DNA from: Augochlora pura
Taxonomy: Eukaryota; Arthropoda; Insecta; Hymenoptera; Halictidae
Assembly (NCBI RefSeq): GCF_028453695.1
Contig: NC_135772.1
Coordinates: 6,634,001 to 6,698,000 of the forward strand
DNA: 64,000 nucleotides
Reading direction: 5' to 3'
This document shows, in pieces, positions 10,645-23,600 of this stretch; positions within the stretch are counted from its first letter, which is position 1, and the number at the start of each line of letters is the position of its first letter. Position numbers and translations under genes: made by a program. The notes under the pieces are model-generated. The model made no database searches. It saw only the letters and a program-made list of their open reading frames with translations, and was not told the origin of the DNA.

Positions 10645-13600
10645 GTGAGTACTGGTCATCAGCCACCCCTGGACAACCACCCACCCACCCCGAACACTGG
10701 AAACGTCTTCTAGCTGCGGCAGCCTCCACAGGTTAGCTCCTCCCCGAGGTTCCTCGATTGGTCCTTGATCCTGTGATGTAACGTCCTGCTCCTTGGAAAT
10801 CCCCTTCCTTGTTGAGTCACAAGAATGGAGGACACTTGGTCTAAAATCTTTCGGCGGAAAAACGTGCCTCTTTACGAAACATTTTCTTTTCAAATGTTTA
10901 CCATTAATTAATTAGACTGTGCCCTTATAAAAATATAACCTATTGAAACTTGACAGAGATTTCCCCGTTTTTATTCGAATTTCTCAGTTTCGAGTCTCCG
11001 TTTTGATCAACTGTCCGTAGAGAGACGAATGAACATTCGTTGGTTTTATAACCTTGAATATTGTTATTTCACTATCTCGTTTCTGATCTTTTTAGTTTCC
11101 ACATGACTTTTTAAACATACATATACATATGTTGCGGAAAGATCAATAGAAGTAATCATAAATGTTTCCAAGCTTATTCGGTTATATTCTTTTGGTTCGA
11201 GTATTAATAATTATAATAATGTGAATCTTTATGCAATATGAACATCTTTTTTACCCCATCAGTGGATTAAATAAAAAGTTCTTCGATTTGTTTGTTGTTT
11301 TTATAAATAATTGTAATAAATTGAGAACAATGCATAGGTTTAAAAACATTTGATTTCTCTACTGATTTTCATTATGGCATTTTTAATCGTAACTGTACAT
11401 AATCAAGTCTAATAATATGTTTATCAGATGGTATACAAGTAAATGGTCTATTGGTATTATGTTTAAAAGATTCTCTCGTTCACAAAGTTAATTTTTTAAA
11501 TGGTTGCTTTAAGAAAGATGTATACTAATTATATTGCTCGTGTTAATTTAATTATACAATATGTAAATCTAGCGATTGGCGATTTTATGAAAAGAAGCAC
11601 GTTTTTCAGTGGTATAAGGGTTGATGGTGATTTATGACACTTTGAATACACAATTTGGCTCAACAAATGGTGGTAGTAGCTAAGGTGGAGGTTGCTCTCG
11701 CGTTTCCTGTGTTAAATCGATTTCAACATGTTTTCTTTTTGCATATACAATACACTTTCTGGAACTGCGCACGATGGACAGAAAAAGGAAGTGAATCGTT
11801 CTCCAATTAAATCAAATGACTGATTCGAATTATGTCTTACTATTAATACAATAGCATCAATCAAACCTAGTATCAATAGAAACTAGTACGTTAATAGCAA
11901 TCCCGAGGTACGGTGACACAAATTCGAAACCGTGTGCATGTGTTCGATAAAACAATGAAATCGAATAATCGGTCAGAATAAAATTTCGAGTACACTCGAA
12001 TACTTTCATAAGTACCCCGATCGTTTTCACATTTTTCAATCGCCCGCGCATTTTAAAATATTAAATGTTAATTGATCCTGGAATAAATCTTAAATATTGG
12101 AATTCATTCGTATTCACAGCAACCATTACGCGGGGTACTATTCGCACGCCAATTATTATAAATGCTCAAAGGTCCATAGTTCGAAACTTTCTGCAAAAAG
12201 AAAAAATGCGATACGTTCCCGCTGACGATATCGTTTGAATCAATAATTCGTTCACGAACTTGAGCCGCTAGTGTCGACGCAAATATTGACAACCCTCTCG
12301 AATTGTAATTGATGGAATACTTCTGGTCTCTTCTCGTATCGTTTCAGTGTACCGATCCGCACAAATATCAACACTCCCGTCATATTTTATACGGGCTAAA
12401 TAAACACATTTTGTCTGCGGCTAGATACGGCGAAACAACACAAAGACCTACTGCGAAACGTTGCGTTAACCCTCGCAGTACTGGCGGTTGAGCGATCATA
12501 CGAAGCGCCATGATTAGGTCCAAACGGACCCGTGAATTGTTATTTTATAGTATTATTTTTTAAACAAACGGCAGACGGCATCAAGTATCAAACAGTCATG
12601 TAAGACCTCGAACTCCGTGTCCGAAAAACCCGGTTGGGTACGGCGAGGGTTAATTTATCTCGATAAGCTATTTATAATACTTATGAAACAAATAGATTTC
12701 AGTTTGATTTAACGATCAAAGTTTTTATAACTTTGATAATATAAGTCGATGGATTAAAATAATAGGACATTTCTTGCTCGTGTATCTAGCTTGTGATTTT
12801 CCTTATCTTGTAGTTCAAAGACACCGTCTAAATTAATGAAGTACAGTATTTGGTGTTAGATATTGTAATTACATGCTTTAAAACAGAATTACTTGAAGAT
12901 GACTGAGTAATCTTAATAAAATCAAGATTACGTAGTAATCGTTTAGACAAAGGAGTAATTTAATTAACGCAGTATAATATTTGCAATATAATGCAGTTTT
13001 CGTAAGAACATATAATTTTTGATATTTTCTATTTTAACTTAAAAAGTTTCATTGACATATGCACCCAATGACCTGATACAATTGTCTTACTTTCGGTGGA
13101 GCAGTCGCTCTCAAGGGTGTCCTTAAAAATTCTTCAACTGTGAGATCGAGTGACTCGTGTCAAGAGCTGGCCTCGCGCAGCCACCCTCTCGGTTCGCGAC
13201 GTATCCTCGAGTAAACGATTCGAGTCGCTGTGCTCTCCCAGTAAATTCGAGAATTGTCATTCAGAAAATAATAATTGAGTCAACGTAACAGTTGCGGTAC
13301 ACGCCGCGTTAATCCTTGGCTCACCAACTTCCGCGTTACTCGAATATCCCGGGTTCAAGGGTTCAGCTCAGCTGTGCCGTCTTCTTGGCTCGCCGTACAG
13401 CCCCCGGTAAGAGTTTCCATTGACCGTGCTCTCGCGACGAATTAAAAAAGAGTCCTCGGTTCGTTGTTGGTAGCCGTGCAAACATTGATATTTCAGCGGG
13501 CTCCTAATTGAAGGAATATTTCTTATCGAGTCAAGGGTCTGAGCCGATGCCGCGGCTCGAACGAGGGATGTGAAGAGGCCGAGGCGTCCCCAGAGGGTAA

Positions 13601-14607
13601 AATACAGGGAAAATGAAGGAGAGAGCCGGAGAGAGAAAAGAAGAGAGAGAGAGAGAGGGGGGGGGGGGGGGGGGGGGGGAAGGTGGGCAGGCAAGAAGAG
13701 GGGAAGAGAACGATAGAGAGAACGGAAGTGGCGGTGGGATAAGAGAGAGAAGAGAGGCTCGCGAACTGGCGTCAAGTAGGAGAATAAGAGGAGGACTCAC
13801 CATTAGGCTAATCAGCCAGGCATGCAGCCTCCCTCTGGCGCCGGGTCAAGGGGGTTTCAACCTGCCTCTCTATTTCTACAGCTTCTCTCCTTCCTACCCT
13901 CGTTGCACACGCCTCCCAGACCGCCTCCCACCTTGCAGAGGGAACCCCCTGACTACGATCTTTGTAGTCGGTGTGGATTAACAATCGATAACCGATGGAT
14001 TCTCATATATCAACGTGATACGAGTCACGATGGTCTTATACCACAAAAGCTGAACAGCAATTAAAGAGATAATTGTGATCCATAGGTAAAACTTGGAACA
14101 AAAGTTTGTAGACGCGAGCTAGACAATCGATAATTCAATAATGACATTCCAAAATTCAGTTTTGAAAAGATGTTTCTTTTCTCAAAGAAAAATTCCTACA
14201 AAAATTCTTTCAATGCTTGCCTCTGTGAATAATTGAAATAACTTCAAGTAAGATTATTGAATATGATGAAACTGTTATTTTTGTATTGCACAGTTTCATT
14301 GAATCTTTAGGAAATTCGCGTTTTATTTGTCAGGTCCCGCAGTCTGGTTAAATTCCTCAATCTGGTCACGCAGAGAGTAATCCGTGGCACTGTCGTCTTT
14401 CAAAGATCGCCAACAGTCGGTTTCTCCGATAACAACAAAAGGCTACTCGGTTTCGATAATCACTATCCTCATCGACGCGGTCCTGAAAATGTCCGCCGTT
14501 TCTGGCGTCGATAACTCTAATTACGGTCCATTAATCCGCCCACGAAGGTTCTCACAATAAAATCCTTGAAACTGAAGAATTCTAATTTAGTTCGGGTGGT
14601 GTCCTCA

Positions 14608-14643
<36 letters not shown>

Positions 14644-17600
14644 GAGCTACTTCTCGGAGGGATCCGGGTATCTTTTCACCTCGACGGAGTCACGGCCAGG
14701 ATGGAGAGAGAGGGAGGGGTGACGGGGAGTTGGGACGTATTTGCGCGCGCGCTATCTTTCTCTCCTCTCGTTCTGCCTCGGGCCTGCCGCCCTCGTCCCC
14801 TTCATCGCCTCTGTCCCTAGAATATGTAGATGGGGTTGATAGCGTTTATGCACAACTACGAGTTCGTACGGCGGCTCGGGTTCTTTGTCTTGCAAACGAG
14901 CGAGCATTTTACCCCCACCGCCGAGTTCGCGGACCCTCCGGCTTCCTTCTTCCACCCCCGTGGCTCAAGTTCACCCTCGCTCCGTCCTTCCATCGCTCTC
15001 AGAATGACGGTATTTCCTATCTTTCCATCCTCTGCACCCTGTTCCGCCTAGAGAGCAGCCGCCACCTCTGACTTCCATCCCTCTCTCGTTCAGCCCTCCC
15101 TTAACCACTCTCCTCGCGTCCTCCATCTATTCATCTTCCTCCGTCTTCCTCCTTTTGCTACAACGTCCATCTCTCTCTCTCTCTCTCTCTCTCCCCTCTC
15201 TCTCTTTTGCTCTTCCAGCTCGCGATCCCCAGTTCCTCTCTTGCTCTCAGAGTTTCCACGGTGGTTCCAGCTCCCTCGTGTCTACCCGGCAACCCCACCC
15301 CCGGCGCGCGGGTCTCCTGCTTCCACGAATATATTTCTAATTAGCTCCACTTTTCGATCTCCGCCGCGTGTTTATTTCAGGATTCCGTGGAAGAGCAGAC
15401 GCGAGAAGGGAGTTAAGGGAGCGAGGGACCGGGAGGGATGACGATTCTCGGCGAAACGCCGCGACTCTGCCATTGATCCGCTTAATTTTTCTCTTCTCTA
15501 GTCATCCAACCCCCCTCCCTGTCACAGCCCCCGGCGATCATCTTTTTTCTACCGCGATTATGAGGCGTTCTTCCTTCTCGCCGATTTTCCTGCAGCAACC
15601 CTCCACCTCTTGCTCGGTTCCTATCGCCCGGTCTCGGCCTTGTCGGCTCGATTTCTCGAAATGAATAAGACCACGGAATTCAGATTTCTGCGAGCCGATT
15701 TCCCTCACATTTTCTGTTTTAACGTCGCTTTTCTATCAATAACGAAATGGGCTATAAGGTACTTAATTCTCCGTGAATTGCGCTGTTTTGCAGGAACGCT
15801 TGCTAATTGCTCGGTATTTTTAATTTTCAAGCAACTCTAAGGGGCTAAAGAGATTATTGTATTGCCAATATTGGATGCCACTAATTTGATAATACGAAGA
15901 AAGATGTATCTGGCTGTGTGCATAAGTGATGATATACGGATTGAGTCAGCCCATTACAAATATATAGTCACTTGAATAAGTGTATAATTGTGTAATGGTC
16001 ACTTATATAAGACTAAACGTTTAATGTTTCTTTTGAAGTACTCAGTCGTCTACAAACTTATGGTGATGCACGTTATTTGAAATGAGAGTGTTGATATTAA
16101 TTTGGATTTTTTAATGTAAACTTATACTTTGTTAAATTCACTTCATTCCAAACTGAGTCAGTGTATTAAAAATTAGCCTTTTACTAATTATATGTATAGT
16201 ACTTCCTATTAAAAACAAATTATGATCGATTGAAATTAAAAACCTCACATTGAAAAAAAATAAATAGTACTAATAATAGAAAATCGTAAGTCATATACAG
16301 AACATAGAACTCGTGTAGAAGTTATTTCATATAAAAAAAATTTTAGCTTTTGCTTTTTAAGTTTACTTATTTTTTTGATGATAAATAATCTGATACCTAC
16401 AAATTATCTAAATAAATTGATAACTGTAATATTCAGAGTTGTGGTAGAACATTAAAAATAAAATGACAATTACACTCTATATATTCAACGAAAGTACAAT
16501 ATAAATTGTTGGAATAAGAAATCGCGAATCAAGCATCATTCCAATTCGAGCAGAAAATCTTTGACGAGAGTGGCCTCTCCAGATTGTCGCGTCACTGTAA
16601 ACGGTCACTACGATGTCTTTATCAAGCTATCTTTATATCGCAGCTTTGTGCTGACATAAATACACTTTTACTCCGGTTCGAGTGTTAAAATACCACTCGA
16701 ACGTATCCTCCTTGTGAGAGGACCTCGAGTGCTCCTCGAGAGACCAGATTGAACGTAGGATTCCAGCAGAGGTTATTCTTCGGGGGAAAGAAGGATTTCA
16801 GGCAACACAAATATACAAACACAATTACTAACACTAAACCATTAAGTCGGATCGTCGCAATAGGGTGACAATTGAGAGGAGATCAAATGTTTTCGTTGCA
16901 ATAATCGTAGAAACAATACTTCTTTAATAACATGAGAATCAGACAGTATAATTGATAATAGATGTAATAAAATTGGTAGAAAAATAAATATTAAGTTTAT
17001 TAAGATAGATAGCAGTACAATGTTCGTGGTATACGTTCGCAAAACATCAAAGTGTATCCAATGAGAAACGAATAAGAACCTCAAGAAAGATTTACCCGGT
17101 TCGCGCAGAGAAATATTTAGAATAAATAAATTATTAGAATTTCAATGCACATAGACAATATTACTGTCTAAGAGCACTGCAGTCATTTATTTCTCTCGAA
17201 ACATCAACGTTCAAGCTGAAAAAGTATTTCCAAGCTCTCGTCTCGCGTAAGCTCGAATCATAAGATGCAGCCCTAGAATCTGTATCCAACCTCATCAAAA
17301 TGCGAGCTGCCGGTTAACTCGTCTAAAAAAACTCGTTCAACCATAATGTAAAAACGAATCATTCAATTACTTAATTCTAAAGCCATCGATCTGCTCGGCT
17401 GAGACTACAAAAAATGCTTCCATGCACCCGATGAGAGAGCCGATGCTTCCCTAAAATCTCCTCCAAACCAATCCCGACACGGAAGCAAGAAAAAACACGG
17501 TCTTTTGCCACCAATCGGAAGACCAATTAAAACTTGAAGATAGTCGGTGGTAGCCAGTGAATCGTGTTCACGATGGAGCATCCCTTTGTCGAAATCCTCC

Positions 17601-20600
17601 CCCGGAACCGCTCTGCGTTTCCTCCCTCATCGAGACACGCACGGCTCCTCGTCCCGGTTGGAAACCACGGCCGAGTAAATGTTAACGATAGCCTCTAATA
17701 GAGCGAAATAGACACAGAACCGTAGCGGATTCTCTCCCTCTTCCCCCTCGCCCATCTTTCTCTCAGATAAAAAAAAAAAATGTCGAAAACCATCGAAGTC
17801 GTCGAGCACAGGGATGATTGAGGACGAGAAAGGAAGACGGAGGCAGGGGTTGGAAAGACAGAGAATATCGCGGTGTACGGAACACCGGGAGCTCGAGTTG
17901 TTCGAGAATAAAAGAGTAATTTTCCGGGTGGTGAGACCCCGATAATGGGGTTGCAGACTGCCGAGTCGACTGGAAAGTGATTAAGCACACATGACGGAGC
18001 CCGCGGACTCGCCAGGATATTACGAGCCACCCCTTTCAACCCACCTCCGCCGTCCTTCTACCTTCCAGCAGCCCCGTCCTCCCACCCCTTTTTACCTCTC
18101 GCTCCCTTACGTCATCCACCTTTCTTCTCTTCTCCTACGTGCCGGATCGTACTTCTAATTCTCGTCCCTTACCTTATTCGCACACGATATTGGACAGATA
18201 ACGACCTTTTCCTGCGTTTCAACCGAGCCGCCGAATCCAACTCTCTCTTCTCTCTCTCTCGCTCTCTTCTCTCTTTACCTACCTACCTAACTTTATCTCT
18301 CTCGCTCTTTCTCTGCGCATTTGTAGATCCGGCGATGAGCGGGGGTAACCGGTCTCTCGATATCGACTCGTCTTCTCCTCTTCCGGGCCTTCGATTCTTC
18401 CGGTCCTGGTTACTCGGGATTCCCGCTATCTCCTCGCCTCCCTCCTCTCGCTCGTCCCCAACCCTCTCTATACCAACCCCTTTCATCGTAAAATGTAAAT
18501 GAATTGTCTTCGGCACGAGGAAAAGTGAGTAACAGCGGCTAAGGGAGGGGATGATTTCTTAAGTAATTCTTTGAGAGAGAAGTCGTTCAAGGAAGATCGG
18601 GATTTGTTGCACCCCCTTTTCTATAATGGTGTTTTACGGCACGGTCACGGCTTTAGGTACTTCCGATCCTTTGCAACGATTGCTTTGCGGTCAGATTGAG
18701 TGTGAGGATAATTTTAAATATATTGCATTGTAGTTTTGACTTCTTAGAAATAGGATAGAGTAGCAGGTTACTGTGGGGTAATCTAGTGCTGTGCCTCGTA
18801 TTTGTTTTCGATTAAATAGTATTTTATGTGTTATTTTTTCAACCAAACGATAGAATGAATTATACATAAAATATAATGAGACAAATTTAACTTTTCCATT
18901 CAAAAATAACCTAAATAAAACAGTAAAAACGTTTAATATGTCTGATTCGATAAATACAAAGTTAATTTTTCAATGAAAAAGTTAAATTTGTCTCATTGTA
19001 TTTTATGTATAATTTATTCTATTATTTTGTTTATTTTCTAATGAGAAAATTTAACATGTCTTATGCGATAAATATAAAATTAACGAGGCTTGAAAACAAA
19101 CCAGGGGTACTGCAATCATTCACACCTAGTAACTGGCTCCTCTACCCTAGTAGCATTTTTAATATTGAACACCGAATTTTTTTCTCTTTCACGAAATTAT
19201 ACGATTGAATGCTTTTGATTTATTTGTAGTATTTCTAAGAAAGTTTGGTATTTACCAAAAATTTAATTATACCTCACCTCGAGATTTGAATTAATTCAAC
19301 TATAAAATTCTTCTATATCGTGAAAAATCATAATATATTACAATAACAATATAGATAATAATATAAATTTGGACAATCGAAAAAGTGTATAATACATAAA
19401 TACGGTACAAAACAACGAGGCATACGAATTGCCTACTTATTGCCAATTTAATGAAATATAACGATGGATTTGCCAAGACAACTCGCAAAAACTTTTTCTA
19501 TTATTAAAATTCTGTTTTAATCAACTTTAACACACAAAACATTAATGTAGAACTGTCCATAAACGTCCATAAAGGTTACACAAAATCGAAACATATTTCA
19601 CAGCGAAAATATAGGAAAGCCAAGATTTTTTTATAGCAATCATTTGTTAAACTAAATACTCTACACTTTACAGATACTAACAAATTTTTCTCTGCTCGAT
19701 AGAATGCAGTAAAATTTGTAATAAAATATAAATTTGACAGAACAAAAACTTTCATCCGTATATAAAAATCTTAGAAGCCAATCAGAATAAGTTCCTAAGC
19801 ATAAAACTGACATAATGAAATACTTTAAAACCTATGGATGAAATTAGTTGCAGAAGTGCACCAGTGCATATAGAAAGGTATAAAAGAATATACTATAAAT
19901 ATTTATAATATATTGTTCAAAATATTCTAACTGAAACAGTCCACCTATTTGTAGATTTATTATATTACAATTATAAATACGTTACAAGACTATATTCAAA
20001 AGGACAAATAAACTTGTTGCTTCATCATCTAAGAATTTCGAGAGGACAGAATTGTGAATATATGCAAAAAAGTTCTACTTGCACCGATTGCCTTTCTAAC
20101 CCTTCATTTTACCAACGTGGCAATTAAAGTGTTAAACATATCTCAGGGAAGCGTCGTCTTTCGAATCAAATCGACGTTGACGCGGTGGTTCAGAAACGGT
20201 TCGACAAACAGGGGGTTGGAGACCGGTCGCGTAATCGGCAGAGCCCGAGGACCGACCTCTTTACGGGTCGCCGATAGAGACGGTCGTTATCCATGGGGTT
20301 TTGGAGTGGCCCTATCGTGGAAAACCACGCGTTGACCGATTTCGTACAGGCAAGCAGAGACGGGTTGGGTGATTTGCGGAGGAACACGCCTCCCGGACAT
20401 ATTCAGCCGCGAAACGCAAAAAGGAGTCGGAAGAGTGGGTCTGCAGGATGCCGAGCAGAGGGTGAGTGGGGATTTGAAAGTGAAAAAAATAGTCCATCTA
20501 TCCGGTCCGTCCATACGCTACAACGAGAACGGTATAGTGGAAAGGGGTGGGACAGGGAGTCGAAGAGGGTGAAGTATTGGCCTCGTCAAGCGGTTTCAGG

Positions 20601-23600
20601 CTTGCCGATATTCCGGCCGCTTCACGTCGACCCTTATGAAGCCAATTACACTTTGCCTCGCCAAAGGCACCCCACTTATACTAGCCAGCCGTTGTTTCTG
20701 GGGTTCTTCGGCCCGCGACCGATTCCGCAGCACGTACCGGTTTGTATTAGATACCGCTACTATAAAAGCTCGGTCACCCCCTTTCCGTCGCTCCTACTAT
20801 CACAGCGTGTGTCTCCTTGCGTAACGATGATCGAGCAACCTGGGGTTCGGGGTGTAATTATCGACTCGGTGGGGTAGTTTTGATTTTGGACGATCGCGTC
20901 TGTTGCAGCAATTTCTTACAGTTTTTTGGTGCTTCAGCGGAACGTTTGTTTTTCAGGATTCAAAGAAATGTTATGAATTCTGCATTCGTTCAGTGCAGAA
21001 ATTGTTTTAACTAATTTGAATTTAATCTTGGTATTTTCTAAGGAACAAATTCTGCATCTGTAGTTTGTGTGAATTGAATGGTAATGCACATTTTTGGAAT
21101 TTAATTTCAATTTTAACTATCACAATAACAATAACAGAATTAATTTAGGAATAGCTATAAATTAAATTCTGTCGTCAACATGACGTTAGGTGTCAATTAT
21201 TGTATGAATACTTTGCTACGTTACGATGATAATTCGACAACGTCTCTGCATAAAGAAGGAAATATTAGATACGAAACAATCCATTTTAGCAATTCCGGCT
21301 TATAAAAAATGAATAGTAGAAGAGCAATGAAAATGATTTGTTTAAAGAATGATTTAGAGAATCCTGAATGGTATAGTACAAGGAAGGAGAGAAAATAAGA
21401 AAGTGTATTGTTACAATTCTTCTTTAGCACTTTATTTGTTGGCTGTATCACAGTGTTAAACTTTTTGAAGGTCGGCAGTTAAGAATTTCTTAAAATTCTT
21501 TCAAAAATTACAATAATCTCATGTTTAAAAGGAAATTATTGAGCTTCTTTTGTGTACATTTTAGTCATTGGAAAAACTAATAATAACAATGGTCCACTAA
21601 ATAAAGTGTTAAATTACGTTCATCAGTGCTCATGTTCCTTTTTCTCAATGATCATTCAACCGATTGCGTTGAACACGTATTTTAGCCAAAAACTTTTTTA
21701 AAAATCGATCTACAACCGGATTGACAGTAGAACTTCGATTATCCGCGCTAAACAGCAGGAAATAAATGTTAGGGCAATAAAACGGTTAGTTAGTTGCGTG
21801 TGAAATATATCTCGATAGTTGTGATATTAACACTAACCCTATCATGGCGGACATTTTGACTAGTTTCACATGTTTTGTTTCCAAGATGTTGATATTATAA
21901 AGACTTTTTCACATGAAATGATTAAACAAATTTTTAAATTCAAGTCTACGTTATAATGAAAATTGCGAAAAATCTGCATAATTTCAATCTCCCATTCTTA
22001 TGAAGCAACACATGTCAGTCACATTTGATACCCGCTAGGTTTAACCCCTTGCCGTACCATTTTCTTTACATTTACTATGATTACCTTTTTTTTTTCGATC
22101 GCACTAACTTCTTAGAAGAAAAAGGAATTTTATATTTATTGTGTGCCGACATCTACTCGAATGTTTAAATATTGGTAACAAGAGATTAAAATTTGATTCC
22201 TACTTAAAGGAACGGATGAACATTTATACCTAATAGCTTATTGTTATAAATCTCCGTCACGAGTCTAACTTGTGAGGGGTTAGTGCGGCAAGAGGTTGAC
22301 CTAGAAGGACCATTTATTTTAATCGACGTTCTACTCTATCATCCACGTTGAAGGTAAGAGTACAGTAAAGTCAGCACATTGTCAGGATTGTATATTTTGT
22401 TCTATTCTATATTCGAAGATTCTTTTTCCAATAAGCTGCACATCCACTATGCCACTAGCTGCGGTAGATTTTGAGAAAGAGGAACGAGTATATCCAATAT
22501 ACCGAAAGAAAGACCACCACCCCCCACCCCCCCTTAAACGATTCGAAAATTAGAGACCGTCCGTAAACGATCCACGAGATTCAACCAGCATATCCTGATT
22601 TCTGTTCCAGGTCTGACGAGAGCGCCGATGTATCCCTTCTCCACGGGTCAATATCCGTACCCCATGCTTAGCCCGGAAATGACGCAAGTCGCTTCCTGGT
22701 AAGTTCAATACACGCTTTCACCGATTGAAAAACGTCACCAGCAAACAGCTCGATGATAAATCTCATCTTTGTCTTCCGAGAGGGTTTTACCACCGGATCG
22801 ATCCTACCCCTGGCAAGCGTCTTCGCTCACCGGATAAAAGGAACGATTAAACTCGCCGACTGGCTCGGCATACATGCGCGCGCGCGTTCGTTGTCGCTCC
22901 TCGTTTCTCATCCTCGCGCACGTGCAGACTCGAATTAACGATTCCCGTGACGGTCCACCGGTGGGAGTTCATTAATCTCGTTACCGCCGAGATAATCCAC
23001 CGGTTGGTCGGAGTTTTCATTCCTCGATTAGCAGAATCGCGGATTTTTGTATCGGGGGAAACTGTACGCGAAGAAGAAAACCGAGACTTTGGAAGAGAAA
23101 ACGCCGGAGAGAAGTGGGCTGGGTTGGAGAGTGCGGGGAATGAAAAGGTCGCGAGCTAAGTGGCCCCGGTATCAATACGCTTCTCCCGTAATAAAGTCCC
23201 CGATGCGATGCCGAGTGCAGCGATTTACATAAGAAACGTCCGATTTTCCGCGTTCAAACAGTCGTTAAACTGCGTTTCCGCGTACTAACGATTCAACCGC
23301 GCTCGGCAGAGGGGACACGTGATTTTTTATTTACTCACCGGCAATTCTTCTTTCGTCCCGGTTTCTTTCACTTCGACTGTGATTTAATCGTCGAGTGATA
23401 CGTTTACAAGCTTGTCACGGGTCGCGGTTATCATTCATCGTTATCGACCAACTATCGAGAGAACAACGGTAGTCGAGAAATATCGATCTTTTGACAATTT
23501 GCAGGTTTATAGGCAAGATTGAAAGCATTTAATAGTTTTGATCTTAGTCTTCCTTCGATAAGCAGGCTTCCGATTTTATGCATTTTGTGAAAAAGACGCA

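Larger units (their letters stand above)
10732..22610 (+). other. pan: Large pan intron
   Basis: Nearly 12 kb without a supportable exon. It contains a piggyBac-like MITE (12466-12653), a GA/poly-G tract, a TCG microsatellite, long pyrimidine-rich stretches (about 14.9-15.7 kb and 18.0-18.5 kb), a hairpin repeat at 18841-19032, a GC-rich island at 20160-20880, and a second MITE relic at 22041-22298. Many frames in the GC-rich patches are chance. Confidence 0.6.

Noticed and set aside
20293..20877. 194-codon plus-strand ORF
   Set aside because: No recognisable domain, competing frames on the other strand and no clear splice context. Kept only as an unassigned GC-rich island.
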